Part shown: piece by piece, positions 25,601 through 34,772 of the stretch
Position numbering within the stretch: the stretch's first letter is position 1
How the letters are laid out: each line of letters begins with the position of its first letter
From: Eubacteriales bacterium
GTDB lineage: Bacteria; Bacillota; Clostridia; Tissierellales; GPF-1
Direction: 5' to 3'
NCBI GenBank assembly: GCA_030625815.1
Contig: DAOUQF010000013.1
Coordinates: 27,624-91,623, forward strand
DNA: 64,000 nt
Made by a program: the position numbers and the translations under genes
The notes under the pieces: model-generated
What the model saw: only the letters and a program-made list of their open reading frames with translations
Databases searched by the model: none
What the model was told of the DNA's origin: nothing

Positions 25601-27287
25601 CCTTGTCCTCCCCGTTTCGGGATCCGCAGCTCAATCCGCGTCCCTCCGCTTCCCGAAAGGATCCGTGTAATGCCATAAGCCTTTCCATAAACCAATTGCA
25701 GCCTCCGTTGCACATTCTTCATGCCAACACCCAGCGATTCGCCGTCACCCGCTACACTCTCCCGCAATTTCCGAAGCGCCATCGGCTCCATGCCAATCCC
25801 CGTGTCGCAAATCGCAATCTCCAGCCGCCTCGCTTCCTCATAAATCTCAATGCGAATCGAACCGCCTTTTGCTTTGGGTTTGATACCATGATAAATCGCA
25901 TTTTCCACCAAAGGCTGCAGAATTAATTTTGGAATCTCCCATTGCATATCTGCACGGCAATCAATCTCAAACTGCAAACGCTCCTCATAGCGGATCTTTT
26001 GAATAAATAGATAGTTTCGAATCTGCTGAACTTCATTTTCCAAACTCGTCCATTCTTTGCCTTGATTCAAGGAGTATCGAAAGAATTTCGACAATGCCTG
26101 AATCATATCGGCCGCTTCATCGGCGCCATGCTCCAAAGCCTTCCATTGAATCGTATCCAAGGTATTATATAGAAAATGAGGCTGAATCTGCGCTTGCAAC
26201 GCTGTCATTTCCGCCCTTTGCTTTTCCTTTTCCTTCTCTTTGACTTGCCCGATCAAATCCTGTATCTGGCCCAAAAGCCAATTGAACCGCTCTCCCAGCC
26301 GCCCAATTTCATCCCTTCTTTTCTCTTCAAAGCGAACGGAAAGGTCCCCCGCTCCCGCTTGTTCAATCAATGCCGTCAACCGATTCATGGGTCGAAAGAT
26401 CCCACTGATAATAACGCCAACCAAAAAAACCGCAATCAACAAAATTCCGCCTCCAAGACCCATTAACGATGTGATCAGTTTCTGCGTTGGCGCGGCCATG
26501 GCTTCCTCTGAAATCACAATGCCCATCTGCCAGCCCGGCACGCTCTTCAATGGAGCCAAAAACAAGCGCCCTTCCTGACCATTTTGCCCTTCGACTCGAT
26601 ACCCCTGTTGATCTCTGACAGCAGCGGCACCCAACGTTTGAAAGGCTTCCAATTCCGTCACCTCGTATCCCGCTTGGGTCGGGGTGAAAATATGATCGCT
26701 GCCGTCCACCAGCCAGCCTTGTCCATCCTCCACAACCACTTCACTGGCCAATTCCGAGAGTTTGGACAATCGGATTGCCGCGTTCACATACCCCGATGTT
26801 TTATCCTCCACGCCAAATATGCGATGGTGAATGATTACTATGGGTTCTTCATTGGATTTTGAAATAATCGGATCGCTGATCACAAAATCAGCCCCGGTCT
26901 CTTGAATCCGTTGAAAATATTCCCGATCGCGAATGTCAATCACCGTATCATCGGAGATCCACATCATGCCCTCTTCATCGCAAATGCCAAAGGATTCAAA
27001 GGCATCATCGTGCTGCGCGTCAAAGGCACGCATATAGGGCTTGATTCTTGTCATATCCATGGACGAAGCAATTCGCTCTCTGTCAGCACCTGAACCTCTG
27101 CAATTCGCTGGTCCATCCATCCGCTGATCTGCGCCGACTTCGCTTCAATAATTTGTTCCGTCAGATTTCTCGTCATTTCCATATTCTGTTGATTGACTTC
27201 TTGCCGCGTCACGGCAAGAAAGCTTGTTAAGATGATGCCTAAGGCAACCACCACAATCCATACAATTCGATTTCGTAAAGAGCCCAT
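25597..27287 (-). pseudogene. YesM-like sensor histidine kinase, disrupted by a frameshift
   Basis: The frame is broken between 27051 and 27085. Start to about residue 71 is in one frame (first membrane helix near residues 6-26, then QISGWMDQRIAEVQVLTESE), and the rest is in another (IASSMDMTRIKPYMRAF onward). The span of 1691 bases is one short of a whole number of codons, so a 1-base loss within GAGAGCGAA (27071-27080) explains it. Joined, the protein has a dCACHE-type extracellular sensor, a second membrane helix, HAMP, phospho-acceptor His in IQPHFLYNTLDTIQW, and ATPase motifs ENAIYHGIKP, DTGIGM and GVGMKNVQRR. AGGAGG precedes the start at 27287. A sequencing error or programmed shift are alternatives to a true pseudogene. 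Confidence 0.8.
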
Positions 27288-27337
27288 GCCAGCCTCCTGT
27301 TTTTCTTCCTCTGCCATTATACAGGATTTTTACAAAA

Positions 27338-27366
27338 AGAAAAGGTTGCGCAGTTGCGCAACCTCG
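27338..27366 (-). terminator. Terminator of the flavin reductase lipoprotein gene
   Basis: Arms GGTTGCGCA/TGCGCAACC are followed by TTTTCTTTTT on the minus strand. Confidence 0.85.
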
Positions 27367-27372
27367 AATTCT

Positions 27373-29157
27373 CTATTTGACTACCTCTTCACCAGCGATT
27401 CGACCAAATACCGTCAAATCCGTGATGGCATTTCCACCCAGTCGGTTCTTGCCGTGAATGCCGCCTGTCACTTCTCCGGCCGCATACAAACCTTCAACGA
27501 CTTGTCCTTCTGCCGTCATCACCTGAGCTTGTGTATTGATCACAACCCCACCCATGGTATGGTGAACAGAAGGTGCTACTTTTTGAATATAGAACGGCGC
27601 TTCTTCAATCGAGAATTTCAAACCACGGCGATTCCAAACAGAATCCTCACCCGTTGTTTTCATATCTTCATTGTATTGATCCAACACCGCTTGCATCTTC
27701 TCAAGATTTAAACCAAAGTGATTGGCCAATTCTTCCACGCTGTCCGCTTTGAACAATTCACCGTTTTTCACCAATTCGTCGTACTCTTTTTGGAAGTGAT
27801 CCATATGGCTGGCTTCCGTGACTTGATTGTCCCATACCAGGTAGCCAATGCTGTCCGTTTGCGCCAGGATTCCTTTCGAAATCACATCGCGACGATCCAA
27901 CTCTCCGACAAAACGATCACCTTCTTTATTGAACAAAAGCGCTCCGTCAAATCGCGTATCCGCTACGTACGAAAGGATTCCTGTTTTCACGCTGCAGGCC
28001 GGGTAAGTCTGAATGAATTCCATGTCAACCAAAGCGGCTCCAATTTTCTCCGCCATGGCAATACCATCGCCTGTTGTTCCTTCCTGATCTGTTGAGTTGT
28101 ATCGCTCATCATATTCAGCATTATACGCCATACGCATTTCCACATTGGCACCGAATCCGCCGGTTGCCAATACGACACCATTCTCGGCAAAGAAGGTCAC
28201 GGTTTGATCACCCTTTGTCGCTTCCACGCCAATCACTCGGTCGTTCTCATCCGTCAAAAGCGTTGTCGCCCGCGTATTCATATGGAAAGGAATTTCCATT
28301 CCATCCGCCTTTGCCTTCAGCTTACTGATCATTTCATATCCAGATCCGCCTTCAGGGAAGATGGCGCGCGGTACGGAATGACCGCCAAACTGCATCAAAT
28401 AATCCGGCTGATAATTCACCTTGATTTCATCACGCAACCACTCGGCGCCCGACAAAGCATTTTCCGCCAATACAGCGACCAATTCCGGATTCGCTTGATT
28501 GTCTCCGCCCTTTAAGGTGTCGGCTGTATATTGCTCAATCGAATCTTGAACGCCTTTATTTTCCTGAACCCAGCTGCCCGGTACATTCAATTCTCCGCCC
28601 GACACCAATGTGTTGCCGCCTACAAAGCTCATTTTTTCCAGCACGATTACATCCGCGCCGGCCTCTGTCGCCGTAATCGCCGCTGTCATACCGGCACCGC
28701 CAGCACCCACAACGACCACATCAACACGATACTCCAAAGGAGTTTGATCCGAAGCCGCTGCCGCAACCGCAACCAAATCCGCTACCGTCACACCCGCCGC
28801 GCCCAAAGCGCTCTCAATGGCTTCCAATAGACCATTTGTCGAATAAGAGGCACCGCTCACTTCATCGATGCTTAAGCTGTTCTTCGTCAAAACTTGATCG
28901 ATGACTTCTTGCATGGGAGCTTCTGAAAGTCCTTCTGTCTCATGACTTTCCAGAATCTCAATCCCTGTAATCACATTTTTTTCCAAAGTTACATTCACTC
29001 GAATCGCGCCGTCTTTTCCTTCGCCAGCTCCTTCAAAAGTGCCGCTAACACCTGTGACTTCCGTTGCTGGTTCTTCTGTCGCCGTCGATGCGCCTGTGCA
29101 TCCCGCTAGCGAAAACACCATCAAAACAGCAAGCATCATTGCTAAAAATCGTTTCAT
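27373..29157 (-). CDS. Lipoprotein flavin reductase (FMN-binding plus FAD-dependent fumarate reductase-like)
   Basis: A 594-residue exported lipoprotein: signal peptide with lipobox SLAGC (Cys20), an FMN_bind domain (about residues 38-120) with the ApbE flavinylation motif DEVSGAS (Ser104 the expected FMN attachment site), and a FAD-binding reductase domain from about 143 (VVVVGAGGAGMTAAI) to the end (NRLGGNAITDLTVFGRIAGEEV). This is the layout of extracytoplasmic fumarate/urocanate-type reductases that take electrons from membrane flavin carriers. The acceptor is unknown. The separate ApbE transferase is not in the window. The yesNM-like system directly downstream may control it or respond to its substrate. 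Confidence 0.88.
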   Translation of the reverse strand: MKRFLAMMLAVLMVFSLAGCTGASTATEEPATEVTGVSGTFEGAGEGKDGAIRVNVTLEKNVITGIEILESHETEGLSEAPMQEVIDQVLTKNSLSIDEVSGASYSTNGLLEAIESALGAAGVTVADLVAVAAAASDQTPLEYRVDVVVVGAGGAGMTAAITATEAGADVIVLEKMSFVGGNTLVSGGELNVPGSWVQENKGVQDSIEQYTADTLKGGDNQANPELVAVLAENALSGAEWLRDEIKVNYQPDYLMQFGGHSVPRAIFPEGGSGYEMISKLKAKADGMEIPFHMNTRATTLLTDENDRVIGVEATKGDQTVTFFAENGVVLATGGFGANVEMRMAYNAEYDERYNSTDQEGTTGDGIAMAEKIGAALVDMEFIQTYPACSVKTGILSYVADTRFDGALLFNKEGDRFVGELDRRDVISKGILAQTDSIGYLVWDNQVTEASHMDHFQKEYDELVKNGELFKADSVEELANHFGLNLEKMQAVLDQYNEDMKTTGEDSVWNRRGLKFSIEEAPFYIQKVAPSVHHTMGGVVINTQAQVMTAEGQVVEGLYAAGEVTGGIHGKNRLGGNAITDLTVFGRIAGEEVVK

Positions 29158-29364
29158 ATTTTTCCTCCGTTGTTATAGTTTTCACAATCACTATCGATTA
29201 TAGCGTCCAAGGAGAAAAGAATCTTTAGACTGATTTTCCAAACTTTGCACTTTTTTGCAGGTGATCCGGAAACAGTCGCGTAAAATTACAATCATCACCC
29301 GCTTACCTCACTCTCACAAGCTGGAACTTACCTTTACACTTTACAACACGTTCGGATTCAAAAC

Positions 29365-29393
29365 TTGACTAGAACGTATGTTCGCGTTACTCT
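29365..29393 (+). promoter_or_regulatory. LexA-controlled promoter of the Y-family polymerase gene
   Basis: TTGACT (29365-29370) is followed 17 bp later by a weak -10 (TACTCT). The spacer holds AGAACGTATGTTCG (29371-29384), which matches the Gram-positive SOS box CGAACRNRYGTTYG at all but the first base. Confidence 0.8.
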
Positions 29394-29418
29394 AAAGCTG
29401 AAAAGAGAAGGTGAACCC

Positions 29419-30576
29419 ATGATTATCTTTCATATTGATGTAAACTCCGCTTACCTCAGCTGGCAAGCGGCTTATGAACTCGAAAACGGAAGCGCCCGCG
29501 ACCTGCGCACCCTTCCTTCCATTATCGGCGGCGATCAGGCCAAACGCCACGGCATTGTACTGGCCAAATCCCTCCCCGCTAAAAAACAGGGGATCATTAC
29601 GGGCGAATCCCTGATGGAAGCCCGACTCAAGTGCCCCAGCCTCCTGGTGATCCCGCCTAACTATCAATTATTTGCTCAATGCAGTGAAGCCATGTACGAG
29701 TTGCTGCTGGAATATTCACCTCACGTGCAACGCTACTCCGTGGATGAATGCTTTTTGGACTATACGGCGTCTCAGCGCCTATTCGGAGACCCTGAGGAAA
29801 CGGCTCACACCATCCGCAACCGCATCAAGGAGGAATTAGGGTTCACCGTCAACATTGGAATCTCCTCCAATAAGTTATTGGCTAAAATGGGCGGCGAACT
29901 GCAAAAACCCGATCAGGTCCATACCCTGTTTCCCGCCGAGGTCGCGGAAAAAATGTGGCCCCTGCCTGTAGGCGATCTCTTTATGGTGGGCCGCGCCACA
30001 AGAAAAAAACTCAAGCGCCTCAATATTCAAACCATCGGGGCATTGGCAAATAGCGAGCCAGCCTTCCTGCGGCTTCACTTCAAAAGCTACGGCACCCTCC
30101 TTTGGCAATACGCCAACGGCATCGACGACAGTTTCGTCCGCGAATCCAATTTCCCCGCGCAAAAGGGCGTGGGGAACAGCACCACCATTTCCTTCGATGT
30201 GACGGACCGCAAAGAAGCGCTCTTGGTGCTTCTGTCCCTCACCGAAAAGGTAGCCATCCGCATGCGAAGGAAAAAGGCTCTCGGGCAGGTGGTGGCCATC
30301 TCCATCAAGAGTTTTCAATTGGAGCGAGTCAGTCATCAGCGCCGGCTACCTCACCCCTGTCAGTCCACCCGCGCCCTCTATGAGGTGGTGGAATCTCTTT
30401 TCGATACCTACGATCGCGAAAAGGACGCCACCCTTGATGCAACCATGGACAGAATCCGAAAACGGTACGGAGAAAAAATTCTAATTCGCGGCTGTTTTCC
30501 CCACAGCGGAATCAAATCCATTCAGGGCGGTGTCGCCGAAAACGATGATTATCCGATTATGACCAGTCTCTTATAG
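29419..30576 (+). CDS. Y-family DNA polymerase (DinB/UmuC-like)
   Basis: A 385-residue translesion polymerase. Catalytic acidic residues are seen in FHIDVNSAYLSWQ (residues 4-16) and YSVDECFLDYT near residue 105. The SSNKLLAKMGGELQKPDQV segment and two helix-hairpin-helix regions follow, and the little-finger domain is present. It synthesises past damaged bases with low fidelity. The start at 29419 follows GAAGGTGA. A LexA box in the promoter indicates SOS induction. It forms an operon with a small downstream gene 13 bp away. Confidence 0.9.
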   Translation: MIIFHIDVNSAYLSWQAAYELENGSARDLRTLPSIIGGDQAKRHGIVLAKSLPAKKQGIITGESLMEARLKCPSLLVIPPNYQLFAQCSEAMYELLLEYSPHVQRYSVDECFLDYTASQRLFGDPEETAHTIRNRIKEELGFTVNIGISSNKLLAKMGGELQKPDQVHTLFPAEVAEKMWPLPVGDLFMVGRATRKKLKRLNIQTIGALANSEPAFLRLHFKSYGTLLWQYANGIDDSFVRESNFPAQKGVGNSTTISFDVTDRKEALLVLLSLTEKVAIRMRRKKALGQVVAISIKSFQLERVSHQRRLPHPCQSTRALYEVVESLFDTYDREKDATLDATMDRIRKRYGEKILIRGCFPHSGIKSIQGGVAENDDYPIMTSLL

Positions 30577-30589
30577 AAAGGAGGAAGCC

Positions 30590-30853
30590 ATGCGCATTGT
30601 TTCCAAGCCCATCGAAATGATCGCTTGGTTCCCCACAAAGAACCAACCGCGACCGCTTCGTTTCCGAATCCAGCAACCCGATGAATCCTATAAAGTTGTG
30701 CAAGTCCACCGCGTCCAAGAAGTGCGAAAGGAACGCCTTGCCGGCATCGACTCCTTTGTTTTTCGATGCGAAAGCGAAGTGAACGGCCACCTGCAGCTCT
30801 ACGAGCTCAAATACCTGATTCGAGAATGCCGCTGGCTGCTCTATAAAATGTAA
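30590..30853 (+). CDS. Small partner protein of the Y-family polymerase
   Basis: An 87-residue protein of unknown function, rich in beta strands and charged residues (IEMIAWFPTKNQPRPLRFRI near the start, LYELKYLIRECRWLLYKM at the end). AAAGGAGG precedes the ATG, and it lies 13 bp after the polymerase gene, so it is SOS-controlled too. Small genes in this position are seen beside clostridial Y-family polymerases; a role in assisting the polymerase is inference. A degenerate copy of its 3' end is present at 34768-34828. Confidence 0.75.
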   Translation: MRIVSKPIEMIAWFPTKNQPRPLRFRIQQPDESYKVVQVHRVQEVRKERLAGIDSFVFRCESEVNGHLQLYELKYLIRECRWLLYKM

Positions 30854-30889
30854 ACAGGGATGCATGCCCATCGGCATGCATCCCTGTTT
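30852..30889 (+). terminator. Terminator of the polymerase operon
   Basis: A perfect 17-bp stem (AAACAGGGATGCATGCC and its complement) has the loop CATC. A near copy is found at 34829-34864. Confidence 0.85.
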
Positions 30890-30929
30890 ATCCGTTATTC
30901 TTTTCTCACTTTGCACGCTTCGCCGATTA

Positions 30930-31095
30930 AAAAGTTCCCGGTGCAGGCGCTTTCACTACAATCAATTCCAACAAGGCATCATCCTTGTTGCCCACATTCA
31001 TCTTGGTCTGAACCGGAATTTTCAACACCGTTCCTGTTCGTCATCTTTTCTTCCTCATTCTTTGAATCCCTGAAGTATATAAAAAAACAAAAGAA
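30930..31095 (-). pseudogene. Remnant of a cupin gene (partial copy of 34901-35221)
   Basis: The stretch 30930-31042 matches the 3' end of the cupin gene (the tail ELIVVKAPAPGTF is recognisable), and 31039-31095 matches its upstream leader. The middle and N-terminal coding part is deleted. Breakpoints fall at short repeats shared with the intact gene (GTTCC and TTCG), which suggests slippage-type deletions. Confidence 0.75.
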
Positions 31096-31097
31096 AA

Positions 31098-31123
31098 AAG
31101 TGTTACCGAAGTAACACTTTCTT
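31098..31123 (-). terminator. Terminator of the first osmolyte ABC operon
   Basis: AGTGTTAC/GTAACACT arms with loop TTCG are followed by six T residues on the minus strand. The same hairpin ends the EamA gene at 35275-35294. Confidence 0.85.
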
Positions 31124-31126
31124 TTC

Positions 31127-32026
31127 TTATTCCGTAATCAGTCCCGCATTTACCAAGAACTCATGGGCAACGTCTTCAATCGGAGTCTTCTCCACATCAA
31201 CATTATAATTCAATTGCTGCATGGCTGCCTCGTCCATGATCTGATCCAACTTTTGCAATTCCGCTACCACTTCCGGATACTCCAGATAACTTTCTCCATT
31301 CATAATTGGTGCCACATAATATGGCGGGAAGAAGTTTTTATCGTCTTCCATAATCACCAAATCATATTCAAGAATTTTTCCATCCGTCGAAAATGCATCA
31401 ATAATATCCGTTTGTCCTGATTTTATCGTTTCATAGCGAAGCCCGGGATCAATACCCAGTTCTTCTTTGAATTTAAAATCTTTATAGTGTTTTTTGATGC
31501 CTGGAAGTCCATCCTCCCGAGCCAAGAATTCAACGGTTGCCGTAAATCGCAATTCATCAGCAACCTCAATCATCTCCGAAACCGTTTTTATATTATACTG
31601 CTCGGCAACTTCTCTTCGAATTGAGAATGTATAGGTATTGTTGTATCCCAAATCCGGCAACCATTCGACATCAAATTGCTCTTTGTATTCCTTTACGACA
31701 TAGTCATATACCGCTTGCGGATCCTTTAATTCGTTTTGAGCAAGAATCGCCCCGTAGGCCGTCCCTGTATATTCTGGATAAACATCGACTTCTCGCGCCT
31801 TCAAAGCCTCGAAAACAATGCTCGTACCACCAAATTCTGTAAGTTCAGTCGTATAGTCCGTATTCGCTTCAATTAATTGCGCAAAGATTTGTCCTAAGAT
31901 TCGAGCTTCCGTATAGTTTTTAGTTCCCACCTTGATCACTTTAGCATCCGCATCCGTTCCACCGGAGCAACCTGACAAGACCAACGCCACCGCTAAAAAT
32001 ACAATCATTACTATTCTTTTTTTCAT
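31127..32026 (-). CDS. Glycine betaine/choline-type substrate-binding lipoprotein
   Basis: A 299-residue OpuAC-type binding protein. It has a signal peptide with lipobox VLSGC (Cys20), then the family start VIKVGTKNYTEARILGQIFAQLIEA, the segment ALKAREVDVYPEYTGTAYG near residue 78, and a second lobe with AFSTDGKILEYDLVIMEDDKNFFPPYYVAP. It captures quaternary ammonium osmolytes outside the membrane and hands them to the permease. It is the last gene of the ATPase-permease-binding protein operon, directly abutting the permease. Exact ligand is not certain. Confidence 0.9.
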   Translation of the reverse strand: MKKRIVMIVFLAVALVLSGCSGGTDADAKVIKVGTKNYTEARILGQIFAQLIEANTDYTTELTEFGGTSIVFEALKAREVDVYPEYTGTAYGAILAQNELKDPQAVYDYVVKEYKEQFDVEWLPDLGYNNTYTFSIRREVAEQYNIKTVSEMIEVADELRFTATVEFLAREDGLPGIKKHYKDFKFKEELGIDPGLRYETIKSGQTDIIDAFSTDGKILEYDLVIMEDDKNFFPPYYVAPIMNGESYLEYPEVVAELQKLDQIMDEAAMQQLNYNVDVEKTPIEDVAHEFLVNAGLITE

Positions 32027-32668
32027 TTATTCTTCCCCCTTCAAACCCTTTGGTGTAAGTTTCACTTCAACAAAATTTAATAGCGCGTCCATAACCAACG
32101 CCAGCAACGCAGTTGGAATTGCACCTGTAAGAATCATCATATTGTCTGCCATTGAAATTCCTCGGAAAATGAAATCACCAAGACCACCGGCGCCAATCAA
32201 AGCCGCAATCGTCGCTGTACCAATATTGATAACGGTCGAAATCCGAATTCCTCCCATAATCATGGGAAGCGATAATGGCACTTCGATCATTTTCAAAATC
32301 TGCATCCTTGTCATGCCCATTCCACGGCCCGCCTCAATCACGGCTGCATCTACCGTTGTAATGCCGATATAGGTGTTTTTAATAATTGGCATTAATGCAT
32401 ACAGCAACAAGACAAATACCGAAGGCTTGAATCCAATTCCCATAATCGGAATAATCAAACCGAACAACGCCAGACTTGGAATCGTCTGCATAATATTGGC
32501 GACTCCCAACACAAAACCGGCAATATTTTGTTTCTTTGAAATCCAAATCCCAATGGGAACCCCAATCAAAATAGCAAATGCTACAGCAATTCCCGTAATT
32601 TTCATATGCTGGATCAACGCACCGAAAATATCTTCGGCATGCGCCACCATAAATCGAATCAACTCCAT
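32027..32668 (-). CDS. Osmolyte ABC transporter permease (OpuBB/OpuCB type)
   Basis: A 213-residue inner-membrane permease with about five or six hydrophobic segments and the EAA-type loop VIEAGRGMGMTRMQILKMIEVPLSLPMIMGG. The family imports glycine betaine, carnitine or choline. The start shares one base with the ATPase stop (TGATG). Only one permease gene is present, so it probably acts as a homodimer. Confidence 0.9.
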   Translation of the reverse strand: MELIRFMVAHAEDIFGALIQHMKITGIAVAFAILIGVPIGIWISKKQNIAGFVLGVANIMQTIPSLALFGLIIPIMGIGFKPSVFVLLLYALMPIIKNTYIGITTVDAAVIEAGRGMGMTRMQILKMIEVPLSLPMIMGGIRISTVINIGTATIAALIGAGGLGDFIFRGISMADNMMILTGAIPTALLALVMDALLNFVEVKLTPKGLKGEE

Positions 32669-33816
32669 CAGTCCTCATCCCCCTCTTCTTCATATTCAGA
32701 AACGAGGTCTGCCAATACATCCAAAACACTGGACTGCGTTACAACACCTACCATCTTCTCCTCATCATCGACAACCACCAAACGATTGGCTTCCGTTTCC
32801 TTCATCAAAGCCAACACATTGGGAAGATTCTCTGTTTCATGTACGGCCTGAATCTCTACCTTCACCAAATCTCGCAAGATTTTTTCTTCCGCTTTCTGGC
32901 CACGCAATTGGTTGATATGAATCCAGCCCAATGGTACCTGCTGCTGTTTCCCTTCTTTTTCCACGACAATCGCCCGTCTAATTCCACGCGATTTCATAAT
33001 TTCAAAAGCCTGCAAGCCGCGACGACGCGCGCCGATGACTTCCACTTTTCGATTCATAATGTCTTTGGCATACATCATCTCAGGCAATTTCCACAAACGG
33101 TCTTTGCCCACGAAGTTTTCTACATAATCGTTAACCGGATGTTTTAAAATTCGCTCCGGTGTATCAAATTGCAGAATTTTGCCATCTTTCATGACGGCAA
33201 TTTTATCGCCAATCTTTAAAGCCTCATCCATATCATGGGTAACGAACACAATGGTCTTGCCCAACTCATCCTGCAATTTCAGCAACTCCCGCTGCAATTG
33301 TTCCCGCGTCATTGGATCCAACGCAGAAAACGGCTCATCCATCAGAATCACATCCGGATTGGTCGCCAAGGCCCGGGCAACGCCAATTCGCTGTTGCTGC
33401 CCCCCGGACAATTCATGAGCGTAACGGTGATAATAGGATTTATCCAAATCCACCAATTCCAGTAATTCCAATGCGCGCAACCGACGCTTCTTTTTGTCCC
33501 AATTCAACAGCTTGGGTACCAGCTCAATATTTTCCCCGATGGTAATATGTGGGAGCAAACCAACCTTCTGAATCACGTACCCAATTTTTCTTCGCAACTC
33601 CACCGGACTATAGTCCATAATGGATTTCCCATCAAACAAAATTTCTCCGTCGCTCATAGGGATAAGCCGGTTGATCATCTTCATACTTGTCGTTTTCCCA
33701 CAACCACTCTCACCAATCAGGACAATAATCTGCCCTTTTTCAATCTTCAAATTCAGTCGATCCACTACAATCGTCTTTTGATCATAGGTTTTCACGACGT
33801 TTTTTAATTCAATCAT
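32668..33816 (-). CDS. Osmolyte ABC transporter ATPase with CBS domains
   Basis: A 382-residue ATPase of the proline/glycine betaine (OpuA/ProV) type. It shows Walker A GESGCGKTT near residue 36, signature LSGGQQQR near 136, Walker B VILMDEPFSALD and the switch His in VFVTHD. Residues about 250-380 contain two CBS domains, which sense ionic strength or nucleotides in this family. The start at 33816 follows GGAGGT. It is the first gene of the operon behind a promoter overlapped by a palindrome; the BusR-like gene lies immediately upstream. Confidence 0.92.
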   Translation of the reverse strand: MIELKNVVKTYDQKTIVVDRLNLKIEKGQIIVLIGESGCGKTTSMKMINRLIPMSDGEILFDGKSIMDYSPVELRRKIGYVIQKVGLLPHITIGENIELVPKLLNWDKKKRRLRALELLELVDLDKSYYHRYAHELSGGQQQRIGVARALATNPDVILMDEPFSALDPMTREQLQRELLKLQDELGKTIVFVTHDMDEALKIGDKIAVMKDGKILQFDTPERILKHPVNDYVENFVGKDRLWKLPEMMYAKDIMNRKVEVIGARRRGLQAFEIMKSRGIRRAIVVEKEGKQQQVPLGWIHINQLRGQKAEEKILRDLVKVEIQAVHETENLPNVLALMKETEANRLVVVDDEEKMVGVVTQSSVLDVLADLVSEYEEEGDED

Positions 33817-33837
33817 GTGCACCTCCGTTTTTCAACA

Positions 33838-33875
33838 ACAACTTAAGCTTATCACACAAGTTGTTTTTTTGTCAA
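33838..33875 (-). promoter_or_regulatory. Promoter and candidate BusR operator of the osmolyte operon
   Basis: On the minus strand TTGACA (33875-33870) precedes a -10-like TAAGCT by 18 bp. The inverted repeat ACAACTT-N13-AAGTTGT (33838-33864) overlaps the spacer and -10, a position suited to repression by the adjacent regulator. Confidence 0.6.
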
Positions 33876-33904
33876 AGATATTAAGAACTCCGTTTATTAG
33901 TAAA

Positions 33905-33940
33905 ACAAAAAAACAACCTATAAAATAAGTTGTTTTTATT
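33905..33940 (-). terminator. Terminator of the BusR-like gene
   Basis: AACAACTTAT/ATAGGTTGTT arms (one mismatch) are followed by a T run on the minus strand. Confidence 0.65.
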
Positions 33941-34553
33941 TTATATATTCAACTAATTTTTCTTCCGCCTCTCGGCTTCCAACGGCAAAAATAATATCCT
34001 CTTCGCAAAAATTATAATTCGGACCCGGCGACAAAATCATTTGCCCGCGGGTGCTGACCGCCGCCACCGTCACACCGGTTTTCTGCCAAATTCGAAGGGC
34101 GCTAATTGTTTGACCAATAAAATGAGAACCCTGAGAAATTTCAATTTCATAAGGCTGCACCACTTGAATCGATCGATAGCGCTCCGCATAATCGACCAAC
34201 CTGGCGACCAATTCCTTCTGTCTGACATCCAAATTCCGGCGGGTTTCATCCAGCTTGCGCATTTCCTGCAACAACATGCGAATTGATTCCCTCTCCCGGA
34301 ATTTTTCAACAAAGGCTAATGCATTCGCCTTGCTGTGGATCACAATCCCCCAGCCTGAAGACACTTCAATCACTTTCATTTCTTCCAGAAGGCGCAAAGC
34401 CCGCCGGATCGTTTCCGTAGACACGCCATACTGGCTCGCCAATGTAGAGCGTCCGCGAATTTTCTCTTTTTCCTGATATTCTCCCGACACAATTTTGCTC
34501 GCAATATCTGTTGCAATAGCAATATATCGTACCTTTAACATTTTTGACATCAT
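33936..34553 (-). CDS. GntR-type regulator with RCK_C domain (BusR-like)
   Basis: A 205-residue regulator. Residues 1-75 are a GntR winged helix (KIRGRSTLASQYGVSTETIRRALRLLEEMKVIEV). Residues about 85-120 are a coiled-coil stretch, and residues about 125-205 form an RCK_C/TrkA_C domain (EISQGSHFIGQTISALRIWQKTGVTVAAVSTRGQMILSPGPNYNF). This is the architecture of BusR, which in streptococci and lactococci binds c-di-AMP through RCK_C and represses the glycine betaine transporter. It sits directly upstream of an osmolyte ABC operon in the same direction but with its own terminator. Control by c-di-AMP is inferred from the family. Confidence 0.85.
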   Translation of the reverse strand: MMSKMLKVRYIAIATDIASKIVSGEYQEKEKIRGRSTLASQYGVSTETIRRALRLLEEMKVIEVSSGWGIVIHSKANALAFVEKFRERESIRMLLQEMRKLDETRRNLDVRQKELVARLVDYAERYRSIQVVQPYEIEISQGSHFIGQTISALRIWQKTGVTVAAVSTRGQMILSPGPNYNFCEEDIIFAVGSREAEEKLVEYIK

Positions 34554-34647
34554 CTCACCCTACTTTTTTATTACTCTAAGAATATCAGATTTCGAACAAC
34601 TTCAGCAACTAAAATGTTTTTTGCCGAATCATTTTCTTCGTCTTTTC

Positions 34648-34772
34648 CAATTCCTGCGATTGTCGTTTCGTCACCGCAAATCCTTTTTTGCTACCTCCTA
34701 GATAAATTCCCGCTGCAATGTTCGCCAATAAAAACCGGTAAAACACCACGGATACCGTCGGCATGCCCTGCA
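34648..34772 (-). pseudogene. Fragment of an EamA transporter gene
   Basis: About 125 bp encode a peptide close to part of the EamA protein at 35293-36189 (GMPTVSVVFYRFLLA followed by GIYL and SKKG..VTKRQ). It lacks both ends. The junction with the next fragment is at the 6-bp sequence CCTGCA, which is present in both parent genes. Confidence 0.75.

Noticed and set aside
30557..30916. A minus-strand frame over the polymerase-partner gene
   Set aside because: It is antisense to a gene with a strong ribosome site in an SOS operon and crosses the terminator.
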